A stretch of DNA of 64,000 nucleotides from Cladorhizidae sp. MBARI D1340-BT2. Lineage: Eukaryota; Porifera; Demospongiae; Poecilosclerida; Cladorhizidae. The stretch is taken from contig JAQNBH010000012.1 in assembly GCA_028752905.1 (NCBI GenBank), positions 21,706,570-21,770,569 on the forward strand, given 5' to 3'. Positions 36,881 to 48,513 of the stretch are shown one piece after another (within the stretch, counting starts at the first letter, position 1; each line of letters begins with the position of its first letter). A model generated the notes under the pieces. It was given only the letters and a program-made list of their open reading frames with translations, ran no database searches and was not told the DNA's origin. A program made the translations under genes and the position numbers.

Positions 36881-37445
36881 TTTATCAACATAATTTTTAC
36901 AAATATTCTGTAAACATTTATTGTTGTTATGAGTGTATGTAGCTTTGGTTATTTCACACACTAGTTATATGATTTTATGCAACTTACCTACATATAAAAC
37001 AAGTCATTTACAACAGATACTTGTGTCTACAACACAAGAAGCAACTGCGTTCTGGGTTGCTAAGCAGATGGACAGGGAATTTCCAGAGCAGTTGCAGAGA
37101 GATCTGTTAGAGTAGATGAGAGTGCACATTCCAAAAGAAATAACTCCACTGATAAATGCCACAGCACTCCACCTTGAATTGTGATGACAGGTAAATCACA
37201 GGGAAGTAGGACTGCAGCCAAATTATTGTAAGCTAATAAAAATTGAGCCAAAACTCTTGCCAAATCAGATTGCAGTGTCAACATTCTGACAACAGCTCGC
37301 AACAGCTAAATATCTACAGTCCAAGACATTATTTTCTTCAATGCCCGGCCCATATGAGATTATCTTTACCCAAGCATATAGCTGGCATGTAACTATAAAA
37401 ACCTTGTAATAAGTAAGAGTGTATGTGAAACTATGAAATAGCACC

Positions 37446-37790
37446 TTAAGATGATTTTATCGTGACAGTAACTTTCATACTTGCAGGTTGTTTTATTGGA
37501 AATCCTTCAGCACATTTGCTTGGCAGTGCTTGAGCTTCTGGCCATTTTGTGATTGATGTTGTTTCCAGCCTCTGTTTGTGGCAGAGGTCCAATGAGATCA
37601 ATGCCAACCTATAATAATTCGTGTGTATATATATATCTGGAATTCTTGCTAGATACCTGTTTCCAAATTCAGGTTCCATGGGTATTGGATGGAGCTGTGC
37701 AGAGGATTTAGTAAACTTTTCATTGACTTGCTGACATTTGGGGTTGGCCTACTGCCAATTCATATTGAGGTTCAGCCACACTGTCAGAGT
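37446..37790 (-). pseudogene. Integrase catalytic-core fragment
   Basis: In two minus-strand frames VGIDLIGPLPQT (first catalytic Asp region) and TKWPEAQALPSKCAEG are visible, the usual order of a retroviral-type DDE integrase core. The rest of the core is not readable. With the segments at 36040-36260 and 35250-35761 it forms one decayed element on the minus strand. Confidence 0.75.
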
Positions 37791-38230
37791 TTTCCTCTTC
37801 TGATCCTGCCTATCAGAACTTTCTTCATGGGATAGTGCGGTCATACATGTTCCCTACCACCTTGTCAGAGTTTTCCTCTTCTGATCATGATGATAGATTG
37901 TCAGAGCTTTCTTCATGGGGTATGTGGTCATGTTCCCTACCACCTTGTCAGAGTTTTCCTCTTCTGATCATGATGATAGATTGTCAGAGCTTTCTTCATG
38001 GGGTATGTGGTCATGTTCCCTACCACCTTGTCAGAGTTTTCCTCTTCTGATCATGATGATAGATTGTCAGAGCTTTCTTCATGGGGTATGTGGTCATGTT
38101 CCCTACCACCTTGTCAGAGTTTTCCTCTTCTGATCATGATGATAGATTGTCAGAGCTTTCTTCATGGGGTATGTGGTCATGTTCCCTAGAGTTTCCTCTT
38201 CTGATCATGATGGTAGATTGTCAGGGGTGG
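37790..38230 (+). repeat. 83-bp tandem repeat, ~5 copies
   Basis: The unit contains ctgatcatgatgatagattg, tcagagctttcttcatgggg and ccctaccaccttgtcagag. Overlapping open frames offset by 83 bp are produced by the repeat itself. Confidence 0.95.
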
Positions 38231-38289
38231 TCATGTTCTCTACCACAAGTAGGCAGGTGCCTCCTTATATATATAAATAAATTCTACAG

Positions 38290-38445
38290 CACTGGGAGTG
38301 CAAGCACAAGTGGTAGGACTCCCACAATACCTAAGTGGCAAGACTCCCACAATACCCAAGTGGTAGGACTCCCACAAAGTGGTGCAATACCTAAGTGGTA
38401 TATAGGACTCCCACAATACCTAAGTGTAGGACTCCCACGATGTAG
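38290..38445 (+). repeat. ~25-bp tandem repeat
   Basis: About six copies of a unit with taggactcccacaatacc and aagtgg, irregular. The sequence from 38446 to about 39000 shows no supported gene. Confidence 0.85.
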
Positions 38446-38999
38446 ACAATTAGCAAGCCACACCCTCTTGTATCTCTCTGTAGACTGAACTTTTTTTTTA
38501 CAGGGTGTTATTATATTATACAACTGCAGTCTACCAAAAAATAGCCAACTTAGTATTATTGTGGGTGTGGTATGCCTAGTATGTGAAAACTGCAACTATG
38601 CATTACACTTCCTTCCAACTTAATAAACTTCAGGTTTTGCACAGGAGGGAAAACTGCCATGAGGGTCTGTTAAGAAGATTGCAACAAGTGGTCTATATAA
38701 TTATATATGCACTAGTAGCTAGGCTTGGTGCCTGGCTGTTGATAATTCGGTTAAATGAAACTGATTCATTGAACATAGAATCCAGCACCAAGAAAACATG
38801 CTCACCAAAAGCCACTTATAGAAACGTTATACATCATACAACCTCCATCAAAGAATTGGTATGAGTTATATACACAGGAGAACTCCATGAAGCAAGCAGC
38901 AGAGAAAAGCAAGCACTCCAGCATCTATACCCTGTAAATTTTCAACATAGTATTTCAAGCCATTATCTTTGGTGTTTAATACAAAAACAATACTGAGTA

Positions 39000-39505
39000 G
39001 TGTTGATTAGTGAAATGAAAAAATTATATTTCATACTTTATTGATACCACTCCTTGCAATTGTCATAGTAAACTATGGTACCATATGTCCTGGACATTGA
39101 TACAAATAGAGACATAATTATAGCGATTTTCTTGCAGGGATTGGAATTGAACTAGCACAACTAAGGCAATAAATTAAATGGCTTCACATCTTTTCCTGAT
39201 CATATTCCATCTTTTCAATAGCATTATCTCTGGCCATGTGAAATGAAAATTAATAACAAAGGTACCTTCAGTCATTTTGCTAACCAATTAAGTCGACACC
39301 GTGTCAACAATAGAACATTGCTAGCTATGAGTCAATAATGACCTCATACTATATACTTCTTGTCCAAGACAAATCACATCACTTGCCATTGACATGATGA
39401 ATTTGGATAAGCTTTGAATTATCTTTTTACAGATGCAAGATCATCATTTTTTGCCTGCCGGAATTTAATATTATACCAACTACTCTATTTAGGAAATATC
39501 TTATC
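39000..39505 (-). pseudogene. Second copy of the integrase/Ulp1-like element
   Basis: It is homologous at DNA level to 35160-36200: shared blocks include ccactccttgcaattgtca, tggccatgtgaaatg, aataacaaaggtacc, tgtccaagac and actctatttaggaaatat. The same minus-strand orientation and order hold, but it is shorter and more decayed. Confidence 0.65.
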
Positions 39506-39509
39506 TCAA

Positions 39510-39890
39510 ATGCATGGAGTTGGGAGTCCAGGGACATTTCTAATTGGGCATATGACCCAGTACCATGAAAGCATGCTCCTCCACAAGTAACACAGATGTT
39601 CATCTTGCATCAGGAACCAATATTTTTGAATGATATACCACATTCCAAGTAGCTGTGGGAAAGTCTTTACATTGGATAAACAGAAGAGGTTGGAGACCAG
39701 AGATAAAGAACATATGCAGACAGGAAAACTAAAGAGGTCTGCCATTGCTAAACATGCATGAAACCACTAGCTACCACTCAATCATGGTGTGAGAAGACTT
39801 CAAATGGAGGGATTTTCTTGTGGAGAGAGCTCTGCACATCCACTTCAAACCCAAGGATCAGAGCAATGTAGGGCTTGAGTACCTGTAGTT
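39510..39890 (+). pseudogene. Penelope-like element, GIY-YIG endonuclease remnant
   Basis: One + frame reads IYHIPSSCGKVFTL, then KRLETRDKEHMQTGKLKRSA and IAKHA before a stop. A second frame continues FLVERALHIHFKPKDQSNVG. This matches the C-terminal GIY-YIG-type endonuclease of Penelope-like elements (G-K-V-Y-I-G, R-x-x-x-R-x-x-E-H, A-x-x-x-H). The YIG motif is damaged (VFTLD). The RT part is absent. Just downstream, at 39972, sits ccctgatgaaggcc, a hammerhead-like word. Confidence 0.78.
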
Positions 39891-40985
39891 GCTGGATCTC
39901 AACTATCAAGACTATGCACAACCACACCCATATTCATCATTGCAATGGCAGAAGTAAATTTATCATGCCACCCTGATGAAGGCCAAATCATATATTTGAT
40001 AAACATTGGACAAATAATACTTTGGTTAGGAAGTGCATATCTGTTAATATAAAGATATTTTATGAATGCTATTATCATAAACAATCCTCCAGACATCTCG
40101 GGAACTGCATCATATAAAATGCCAAACAGCAGTCAACTTCTTCTTAGAATAGTGAACCCAATGGAATCTAGGTATAGTCATTTTGGTGATACTGACCATC
40201 TTTAGAGGGCAATCCAATTGCTTGGTTTGTTTGAGCTTATGACCATTTCCAAAACAAGCAGTAAACAATACTCTTCTCAATAATCAATTTGAATTTTTTC
40301 ATTCGACGTTGCTGCTAGATGGTCAGCCTTCATCTAGCCAAAACATCGAGTGATAAGATTATTGAGAAAGTCAACTGAAAGTTTGTTGAAAAGAATACTC
40401 TTCTTTTCAATCTCAAGTCAATAGTGCAATAAGATCAAAACCTAGTCAGCATTTTCAGGGGGTATCCTAGCTACCTGTTGTAAACTAGCAGTGAATTTGC
40501 TATTATTACTTATGACAATTTACTTATGACAATGTGGAATAGTGATATGTTGATATTTAAGTTGAAGGACTTGGTGGGCAAGAAGCTGTCACAAGTCTCC
40601 AGAGAGATTTGTTATGGTTTGTCCTCTGCATAAACTCAAGGAAACTCAAGGCCAAGCTAAACTCTGGAAGAAGTAGCTGACGTAGAGGTGTCCCACGAGT
40701 TCACTACTTCGTGAAGTCAAGACGAGGAGGATAAGAGATTCGCCAAAGAGGAGGGGAATGGAAGGGGCGGTGGGGGGGGGAGGGGGCACAGATCCGTAAG
40801 TACCCTTTTGATGGGTCTTTTTTATCCGTGCGCGGGTATGTAGCAATGTTGACGCCGCATTTTTTTGTTTTTGCGATGGTCAACATCTGCGCGCATCAAA
40901 AGGGGCAGAGAAGAGAAAGAGTTGTGGTGGTAGACAGCCTCATAAGACTGAAATGAATTTGAATACCAGTATCATTACACTCAGG
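39891..40985. other. Intergenic with family-B palindromic repeat copy
   Basis: At 40270-40385 an inverted repeat has arms ctcaataatcaatttgaat and gataagattattgag, with tcatctagccaaaacatcg inside; it is related to the 48-kb hairpin. A poly-G run lies at about 40771-40785. No gene is supported. Confidence 0.6.
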
Positions 40986-40989
40986 AGCG

Positions 40990-41665
40990 CAACATCACCA
41001 CGGAGAAATACATTTGAAGAGAGGAAGGTATACCAATAATGACCTTGAGGGACACTTTTTTTTGTTGTAAACATACAATGCACAGCATTAGGGTGCAGTG
41101 CCAACTAGCACTTGAGCACCCCAACACACATAAAACAACTGGTAGAACACCAGAGCAAAGGTGTTTTTCAAAGTTACTATCTTTCAACAAGAGCCAAAAA
41201 TCATCCTGGATATTCCTTCTTCAAAAGCTTTTCAAAGGTCAAGTTAGGTTACATCCATCTGTGATTTTTCATTGAGATACTCGTTGACAAAACTAAGAAA
41301 TTGCTGAGTAGTTGAAGCAAAGAAAATAAAATTTAGAAGTCAAATAATTTATTTAGATTATCCTTTCTAACAAATCAAATATGACGGTGAAGAGAAGAGA
41401 AATTTTAGCAGACAGCTTGTCACCAGATTTGTATGGAGTGATTAACCAATCAGCGGGTATATATACAATGTTGGTTAAAAAAATATATGCCAAACAGGTT
41501 AAGTCGAGTGCAGAAGGACTAAATTTCAGAAATTTGGGATAGACAATCAGGATCTGTGACTTTGAGGGGTCAAGAGTTGACTATACCCACTTCCGCATCA
41601 GAAATCGTGTCCAAATATGAGAGGCCATAGGAGATCCAGTAAACACAATGAAAATAGTGGTGTTA
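40990..41665 (-). pseudogene. Diverged CR1-like reverse transcriptase fragment
   Basis: The minus strand has SDAEVGIVNS, LKVTDPDCL, IPADWLITPYKSGDKL, and SLLFTV. These are the residues preceding and entering the RT palm of CR1-class elements (LK..DPDGL, IP.DW...P..KSGDK). Further motifs are too degraded to place. It is an older copy than the 42-kb one. Confidence 0.65.
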
Positions 41666-41739
41666 TGGATCCTCCCAGCTACCTATATAAGTAGAATATA
41701 ATTCCTTTTTTATAGTACAGTATACAATCTCAATGGTCT

Positions 41740-42185
41740 CTTTGACTGGTGCCTTTAAATAGGCTGCCAGTGTCAGGCCTTATAAGGCAATACCACACTC
41801 AATGAGTGGCCTGACTACTAGAGTCTTTGATCTGATCTACATGTGATTAACAGCTGGTGAGTGGCCGACTACTAGAGTCTTTGATCTGATCTACATGCTG
41901 CAGGGTTGTCCTGAAGTCAGGGAGTGATCACCCTCAGAGAGGTTCCTCCCTCAATAGATTTTAGTAAAACCATTGTGATACATTGTGCAAATAGGCATTG
42001 CCTGGCCAGTACAGCAGCGTGAAGTTGCATGAGTGAAACTATTGCTGGTAAAATGGTTACAGCTTCTTTCTTGGCTTGTTATGAGGTAGTTGATGAAGAT
42101 GAAGGCATAAGTTTGCAGAGAAAATAGTATAGATTCATATGAACTTTCCAAAACAGTTTTTGAAGGCCATTATTGATGATTACCC
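41740..42185. other. Spacer with a 58-bp direct duplication
   Basis: The block tgactactagagtctttgat with ctgatctacatg occurs at about 41809 and again 58 bp later. Nothing else is recognised. Confidence 0.55.
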
Positions 42186-42189
42186 TGCA

Positions 42190-45100
42190 GCAATCTAGCT
42201 ACACCAATGTTGGAATGCATATTGTCTTTTCTCCTAGTCCTTACATATTCCATCAAGCCAGATCTATCACTTTCTGAAAGGCAAAGGGATTCTGTTCTGT
42301 TAAAGGAAAGGTGGTCTCTCCTGCAATCAGGTTTGAGTAGAAACTCTATAAAGATTCGTGGTAATTATTTATTCCTAAGCAATAAAGTCCATGCTAAATA
42401 TCAAGGGGATAAATTAATCCTCTCTGATCATCATTTATTGCTTTCACCACCTCCAACCTCAAATTCTTGTCCTACTGAATCATTTCCATCTAAACTCCCT
42501 CATTGTAACAATTCCCAGCCTCTTGATATGCAGTCTTCAACATGTCTGCATTCAAATCCACAACCTTCAACTTGACTAGGCAGTTTAAAAACCCGTCTAT
42601 TCAATGCACGTAGTATAGTTAGCAAACTTACTTCTCTTCAAACTTTTGTATATTCATCTACTTATGACATAATCTGCATCACTGAGTTTTAGCTTACTAA
42701 TAAATCTATGACAATGAAATTCTCCCTTTCAATTATACTATTTTCCATAGGATCGTGGCAGTCGTGGAGGTGGGATATTGGTTGCAGTGAAGGATTCAAT
42801 ACCTGTTCAGTCCTTAGTAACACCTGATAATTTAGAAATTATCACTATTAACATTTGTTATCACTTTGTGGTTACTTTGTGTGCACTTTATGTTCCTCCA
42901 AACTCAAATTTAACCTTCGCTGTCTTCTAATTTATTTATCCCAATTAATTCACACTTCAGATCTTATTGTTTTATTAGGTGATTTCAATATACTAGTCGT
43001 CAGCTGGTCTACCCTCACTGCTTCACCAATCAAATCAAATCTCTTTTGTGAATTTGTGTTTGAACACAATCTTCAACAACTCAATGACACGCCAAAGGAA
43101 ATGTTCTTGATCTAGTTTTTACAAACTCAGATTTGCTGTTTTCTGGTCCTTCTATTGATTCTTGTTCAATCTTTTCTGACCACTATGTTATTTCCTTTTG
43201 CATCTCTTGTAATCTCTTGTAATCCTGCTAAGCCCTCCAAATTTAAATCCAATGGTTGTATTTGATTATTCTAAAGCAGATCTTCCTGGCCTCTGTTCTT
43301 ATCTCCTCGATGCAGATTTTAGTAGCTGCTTAAACTCAAGTGAGATTGAAAATGCATGGCAGAGATCCTGAGTCAGGCAATGAATGTTTTTATTCTAAAG
43401 GTCAGGTTAAGATCGCACCAAAGACCTAAGTGGATTACCCCTGATATCAAACATCAATTAAATTGCCTCAATTCACTGAGAAGGAAATGCAATTTGCGTC
43501 CTTCCCCAAGTAACCTGCTGAAGCTTCGTACTTTCGAAGAGATTGTTAAGTCCTCAATCTTAAATGCTAAATCAGCTTTTGAAACAAATCTGATAAAAAA
43601 CTTCTCATCTAAAACCAAATCAAATTGCTATAGTTATATCAATCATATAGCCAAGAACAACTCTATTCCTCCTACTCTGCTCATGGATACCATTTGTGCA
43701 ACATCTGGAAAGGCAAAGGCAAATCTTTTTAACCAATATTTTCATTCAGTACATACCACAAGTTCATACCTTCTTCCCCTTTGGAAACCATACCATCACC
43801 ATCATCCACTCTTGCCAAAATTTACATATCTGACTCCGATGTTACTTGGCTCTGTCCAAATTAGACACATCTAAGGCCACTGGTTCGGATAGTCTTCGAC
43901 CGAGATTGTTGAAGTTCATCGCTCCTGCAATATTGGTGCCTGTCAGACATCTGTTTATTCTGAGTCTAACTCAAACTCAAATCCCCGTGTTCACGTTATC
44001 ACCCCATACACAAGTCTGACAAATCATCAGTTACAAACTACAGACTCATCTACCTTCTCTGTTGTTGTATTCTTCTTGTCATGGAATGGATAATTTACAC
44101 AAAGATTATGGGATTGATCTCACAATCTATCTCTCCAACTCAGTTTGGATTTCTAAAGGGACAGTCAACAACTCAACAGCTGCTTCATTTAGTCCAGTAT
44201 AGACATTGCACTTAATGAGAAATCTCAATTGGACGTAGTGTACTTGGACTACAGCAAAGCTTTTGATAGTGTTCCTCATCAAGAGCTTCTTTTCAAACTG
44301 TGGTGTTCTGGTATACAGGAGAGCTGTGGCATTGTTTCAGAGGATAAGAGGATACCTAGACTCTCGCTGTCAAATTGTATCACTAAATAATAATAACCAC
44401 TTTGATCTACTTCCAGTCAGTTCCGGTGTTCCGCAAGGCAGCATCCTTGGTCCATTACTATTTTTGATCTACATAAATAACATTCCAACTACCATTTCTT
44501 CATCTTCTCTACTCTTACCTGCAGGTGATACCAAGTGTTTTAAAGGTATTAAATCAGTTTCTGATGTATCCCTTCTTCAAAAATTGTTGATCCAATGGTG
44601 GCATCTCTCTTTTAACATTGCAGAGTGTTGCCTTTTGAGGATTTTCTCAAAAGTGCCTGCTGTTGACTCTAAATACTTTTGGATGACATTTGCATAAACT
44701 CCAAAAATAGTGTTAGAGATCTAGGTGTAATAATTTCAAGTGACCTAACATGGAACCATCAGAACCATCATGTATCAAACATCGGGCCTTGAGCCTTCTA
44801 TGTTGCACTTTCAATCATTGTGACTTGATTAGTGCCAAAAAGTTATTTTTCATCTTATTATATCCCAACTCACCTATTGTTCTCCTATCTGGCATCCTAA
44901 CCTGAAGAAAGATTTTACTCCTCTAGAACAAATACAAAGAAGAGGTACCAAATTCGTACTTAATACTACAAATCTGACTACAAGTCTCGCCTATTGAGTT
45001 TAAACACTCTTCCCTTAATGATGACTCTTGAACTGAATGACATATTATTTTTTCTAGTTAAATCTTTATAAGAGCCTGCAGGTTACTTTAACATCCTCAA

Positions 45101-45475
45101 TTATATAATTATATCATCATCATGCATAAGATCGGGAGGTCACGTAAAGTTACTCCACACTCAAGTCAACATTTCTTCTTTAATCGGCTGGCCTCACCTA
45201 TGGAACTCTCTGCCATGTATAAATCTGAATATCTCATTGTCTAATAATCATTTCATTGCAAACTTTGATTCCAATAGCTCGTGCACTTTACACTTTCAGT
45301 GTCCATGTGTAAATTGTTCTGTTTCCTCCACTTGTAATTTCAAGCCATTATTGTCTACTAGTTAATTTCTAGTAGTACGTCAGTACAAAGCTACACTCAT
45401 ATCACTGTCACCTCATCTGTATCATCTGTAATTCATGTGTACTGTAAGTGATAATAATATTAATAATAATGCTGC
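42190..45475 (+). pseudogene. CR1-like non-LTR retrotransposon, near full-length but inactive
   Basis: An ORF1-type C-terminus (SLSERQRDSVLLKERWSLL) is followed by an APE endonuclease with LFNARSIVSKLTSLQ, YDIICITEF and LIVLLGDFN. RT follows with KWITPDIKHQLNCLNSLRRK, TSKATGSDSL, VVYLDYSKAFDSVPH (palm A) and SSGVPQGSILGPLLFLIYIN. The catalytic strand reads LPAGDTKCFKG (44514-44535) where the family and the other copy have ADD, so one catalytic aspartate is Gly. The thumb and tail continue to gtgataataatattaataat at about 45450-45470. Several frameshifts are present. The 3' tail matches that of the minus-strand copy at 26.8 kb. Confidence 0.9.
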
Positions 45476-46000
45476 GGTTCCTGCTGTCATACTCCTCCTG
45501 AAGTTAAAGATGTCCCATACTCCAACATTGGGGATATAAAGTTTTAAGGGAAGAAATTATCCTTCAAAGAAGGTGTCATAGTGAGAGCCAGTCACTATCT
45601 CAATCTCCTTCTCCCTCACCAGCCAGACCATATTTTTTCAGACTGCAGATCAACTTCACTCAGTGTCATTTCTCGTTCACTTCCTCTCTCCTTCATCTCT
45701 CTGATTGCTTCATCTCTCTGATTGTTGTTGGTAATCTTTTATTCCTCACTGAATCTCATCCCCCTCTAAGCTCCAAGTCGACCAGGATTTCTCTAACAAC
45801 CCCACTCGGCATGCTATTGAATAATGCGCATGCGTATACTGTAACGGCTTGTTGAATGCTAACACCTGCAGAGACCAGAATAGTGTGACATTCGTTATCA
45901 CCTCACCGACTCGTAAGGCCGGTTCCACCACTACCTGGTATTCTCTGAGTCTTGAAGTGTAGGAGCTTGCGCCTTGCAGTCTTGCTTTTTGAGATCTAGG
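45476..46000. other. Upstream flank of second collagen-like gene; no gene seen
   Basis: Non-repetitive sequence between the CR1 3' end and the proposed 5' exon. A short tandem duplication (cttcatctctctgattg) occurs at 45691-45725. Confidence 0.45.
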
Positions 46001-46028
46001 TGTGTAGGTGTGTGTGGATAACTACCAA

Positions 46029-46171
46029 GCTATATATGCAGCCAACTCACCAGGAAAGTGTCTTGCAAATCCTTTTGTTGGCTATATAATAGAATACAGT
46101 AGCTAACTTTCGTCGAGTGACGATAGCTCGTGTAAAGTTATTAGTGGAGTCCTCTTGATCAAGTTCATCAG
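46029..46171 (+). promoter_or_regulatory. Possible promoter/5'-UTR exon of the second collagen-like gene
   Basis: A TATA-like ctatatatgc lies at 46029, and a strong donor (catcag|gtgagt) at 46171/46172. A downstream acceptor (ttgagcag) lies at 46445 just before the ATG exon. This would be a non-coding first exon joined to the signal-peptide exon. There is no transcript evidence, and the start site is not determined. Confidence 0.35.
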
Positions 46172-46449
46172 GTGAGTGTGCACGAATTCACAGAACATGT
46201 GTGTGTTTTAAATGCTGCGTTGATGTCAGCAAGGCAACGTGTACATCTAGTGCGTGATAAATACAGAGGATGCTTTATGCCTCTGACTAGCATCCTGCAT
46301 GGCTGTAGTTGCTTGTAAATCTTCCTCCAGGTCATGTTTGATGTAGGCAGTGAGAGAGTCTTGGCTGGCATTATTTCATTAATAACATTTGCATTATACA
46401 TTCAGTGAAACTGTTGGTGCTCTTGGAGAAGGTTAGTTTGAGCAGTAGC

Positions 46450-46522
46450 ATGATGCCAGAGATATTGCTCCTGCTGCTACTGGCAGTTTTTCAGCCCTCC
46501 ATTGCACAGACACCCTTCACTG
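46450..46522 (+). CDS. Exon: start codon and signal peptide
   Basis: Two adjacent ATG codons are followed by ILLLLLLAVF and an SIAQ|T cleavage-like site. The exon ends ACTG|gtaggt. The hydrophobic core, small residue before the cleavage site and clean donor make this a good secretory first coding exon. Which gene it belongs to depends on splicing over 13.6 kb. Confidence 0.7.
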
Positions 46523-47409
46523 GTAGGTAACAATGTGTGGGTGTGTGCATATGTGTGTGTGTGTATGTGTTTATAACTATGCCGGGTTTTCTGTAGATGA
46601 TATACTATTTTCACCTCGTGACATGCTTGAGGCAGGATCGAGTAAACCTGTTGTTTGTGTCTACATATCTGAATCATGAACTTTCCACCAAATCCGGGCC
46701 ATATTTGAGGCATTTAGCAGTCACAGAAGCTGAAATATGACTTAACCCTCTCACCAGTGGACTAAAAAGAGCAAGTCTACTTCAGGTAGAGAGGGTTCTG
46801 TGCTCATGCAGATTCTGCATAAGTGACAGACCTCAGCTATTCCTTTTGCCAAAACAAGTTATCTAAGGTCTTGCCTACCACTTCACCCAGTGCAAGGTAC
46901 ATGTGCTCTAGGGCTGTGTTCTATTTTATGGGAAATTGGGTCTAGTGAAAGGATCTTTCACAGCTGTTCATATATTCGGCCGAAACTTGGAAAACTCGGT
47001 TTCCAAAAATCAACTTCTGTCTTACCTTGCCAGTTGTTACAATATGTTATGGTGGTCACTATGTTTCCTAGTCGGCTCCTCCCTAGACTTGCAGCAAAGT
47101 TGGTGACTTGCAGTTGCTGCTTGACCACTATAAGCTTCCATCTCTGCACCAACAGAGAGCTGCACTCCGCTCTCACCGGCATGCTGCATGGTGGCCTGTC
47201 TCAAAGCAACAGGCGAACTACAAACTGTGTATGGGTACTAATCGTGTCTCGAGTATGCGGAATTATTACTTGGTGGATCTTATTACAGCACTTTCTATAG
47301 TGTACTCTTGCAGCACTTCCTGTAGTCTACTACTCTTGCAGCTCTTCCTGTAGTATACTACTTTTGCAGCACTTCCTGTAGTATACTACTCTTGCAGCAC
47401 TCCCTGTAG

Positions 47410-47458
<49 letters not shown>

Positions 47459-48482
47459 GCACTCCCTGTAGTATACTACTTTTGCAGCACTTCCTGTAGT
47501 ATACTACTCTTGCAGCACTCCCTGTAGTATACTACTTTTGCAGCACTTCCTGTAGTATACTACTCTTGCAGCACTTCCTATAACATACTAAAAATTCACA
47601 AACACTTCACTTCCTATATAAATTAGACCTTACATTTTTTGTCCTGACAATGAGTAAATTTGTCTTGTGGTTGGACTATTATCTGACACCGACTGCACAG
47701 CTAGGAGAGGATGGCCTAATCATTTTAAGTAGCGATTACAAGGCAAAAATAACATTTTAGAAAAAATATGGAAGAGGAACTTACCAACATAGACCATTTT
47801 AGGACCCTTTACTAATGACCCTTTACTAATGAACAATAATTGTATTGGTCTTCATGTGATCTGCAGTGGCAAATTTGTTCCTTTTATTTTTGACAAGTTG
47901 TGCATATATTAAAAACCTTCTGGGGTCAAATTTCTATTTATAGTCAAGCAGCCTCCTAAGAAGCTGCTCGTGGTATTTCCAGAGCCGACCAATCGTTATT
48001 GTTATTCGTAGCGAACTCTCACGCAATTCAATGACCTCAATAATCAACTTGAATTTTACTCTCGATGTTTCAACTAGATGCTAGCCTTCTGATGAAGACG
48101 AGAGAGCATCTAGTCGAAACGTCGAGAGAGTAAAATTCAAGTTGATCATTGAGAAGGTTATTGTAATAGTTATTCTTTGTTTATTAATGAAGTGGATGCA
48201 CGCGTCTATGTATTCATATAGATGCGTGCATCATAGGTAGTTACCTGGTTTTATTGAGGGTCTGTGGTGTTAACTATTGTTGCGAGAGAAAGCTTCCAAG
48301 GAAGAATGTACTGACTGCTGTCAATTGCACGTAAGCATGTTTATTGCATGGATGACCTTTACCCATTTTGGGTGTTTTGCTGCGCACATCAAAAGCTCTT
48401 GAATATTTCTGGGAGTAAAATGATAATAAGTAGACCATGTATTCAAGTTATGTGTGGGTGGGTGAAAGGCAGAGTAATGTAC

Positions 48483-48513
<31 letters not shown>

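Noticed and set aside
37835..38488. Four overlapping ORFs with similar sequence
   Set aside because: Produced by an 83-bp tandem repeat whose frames shift by one unit each time.
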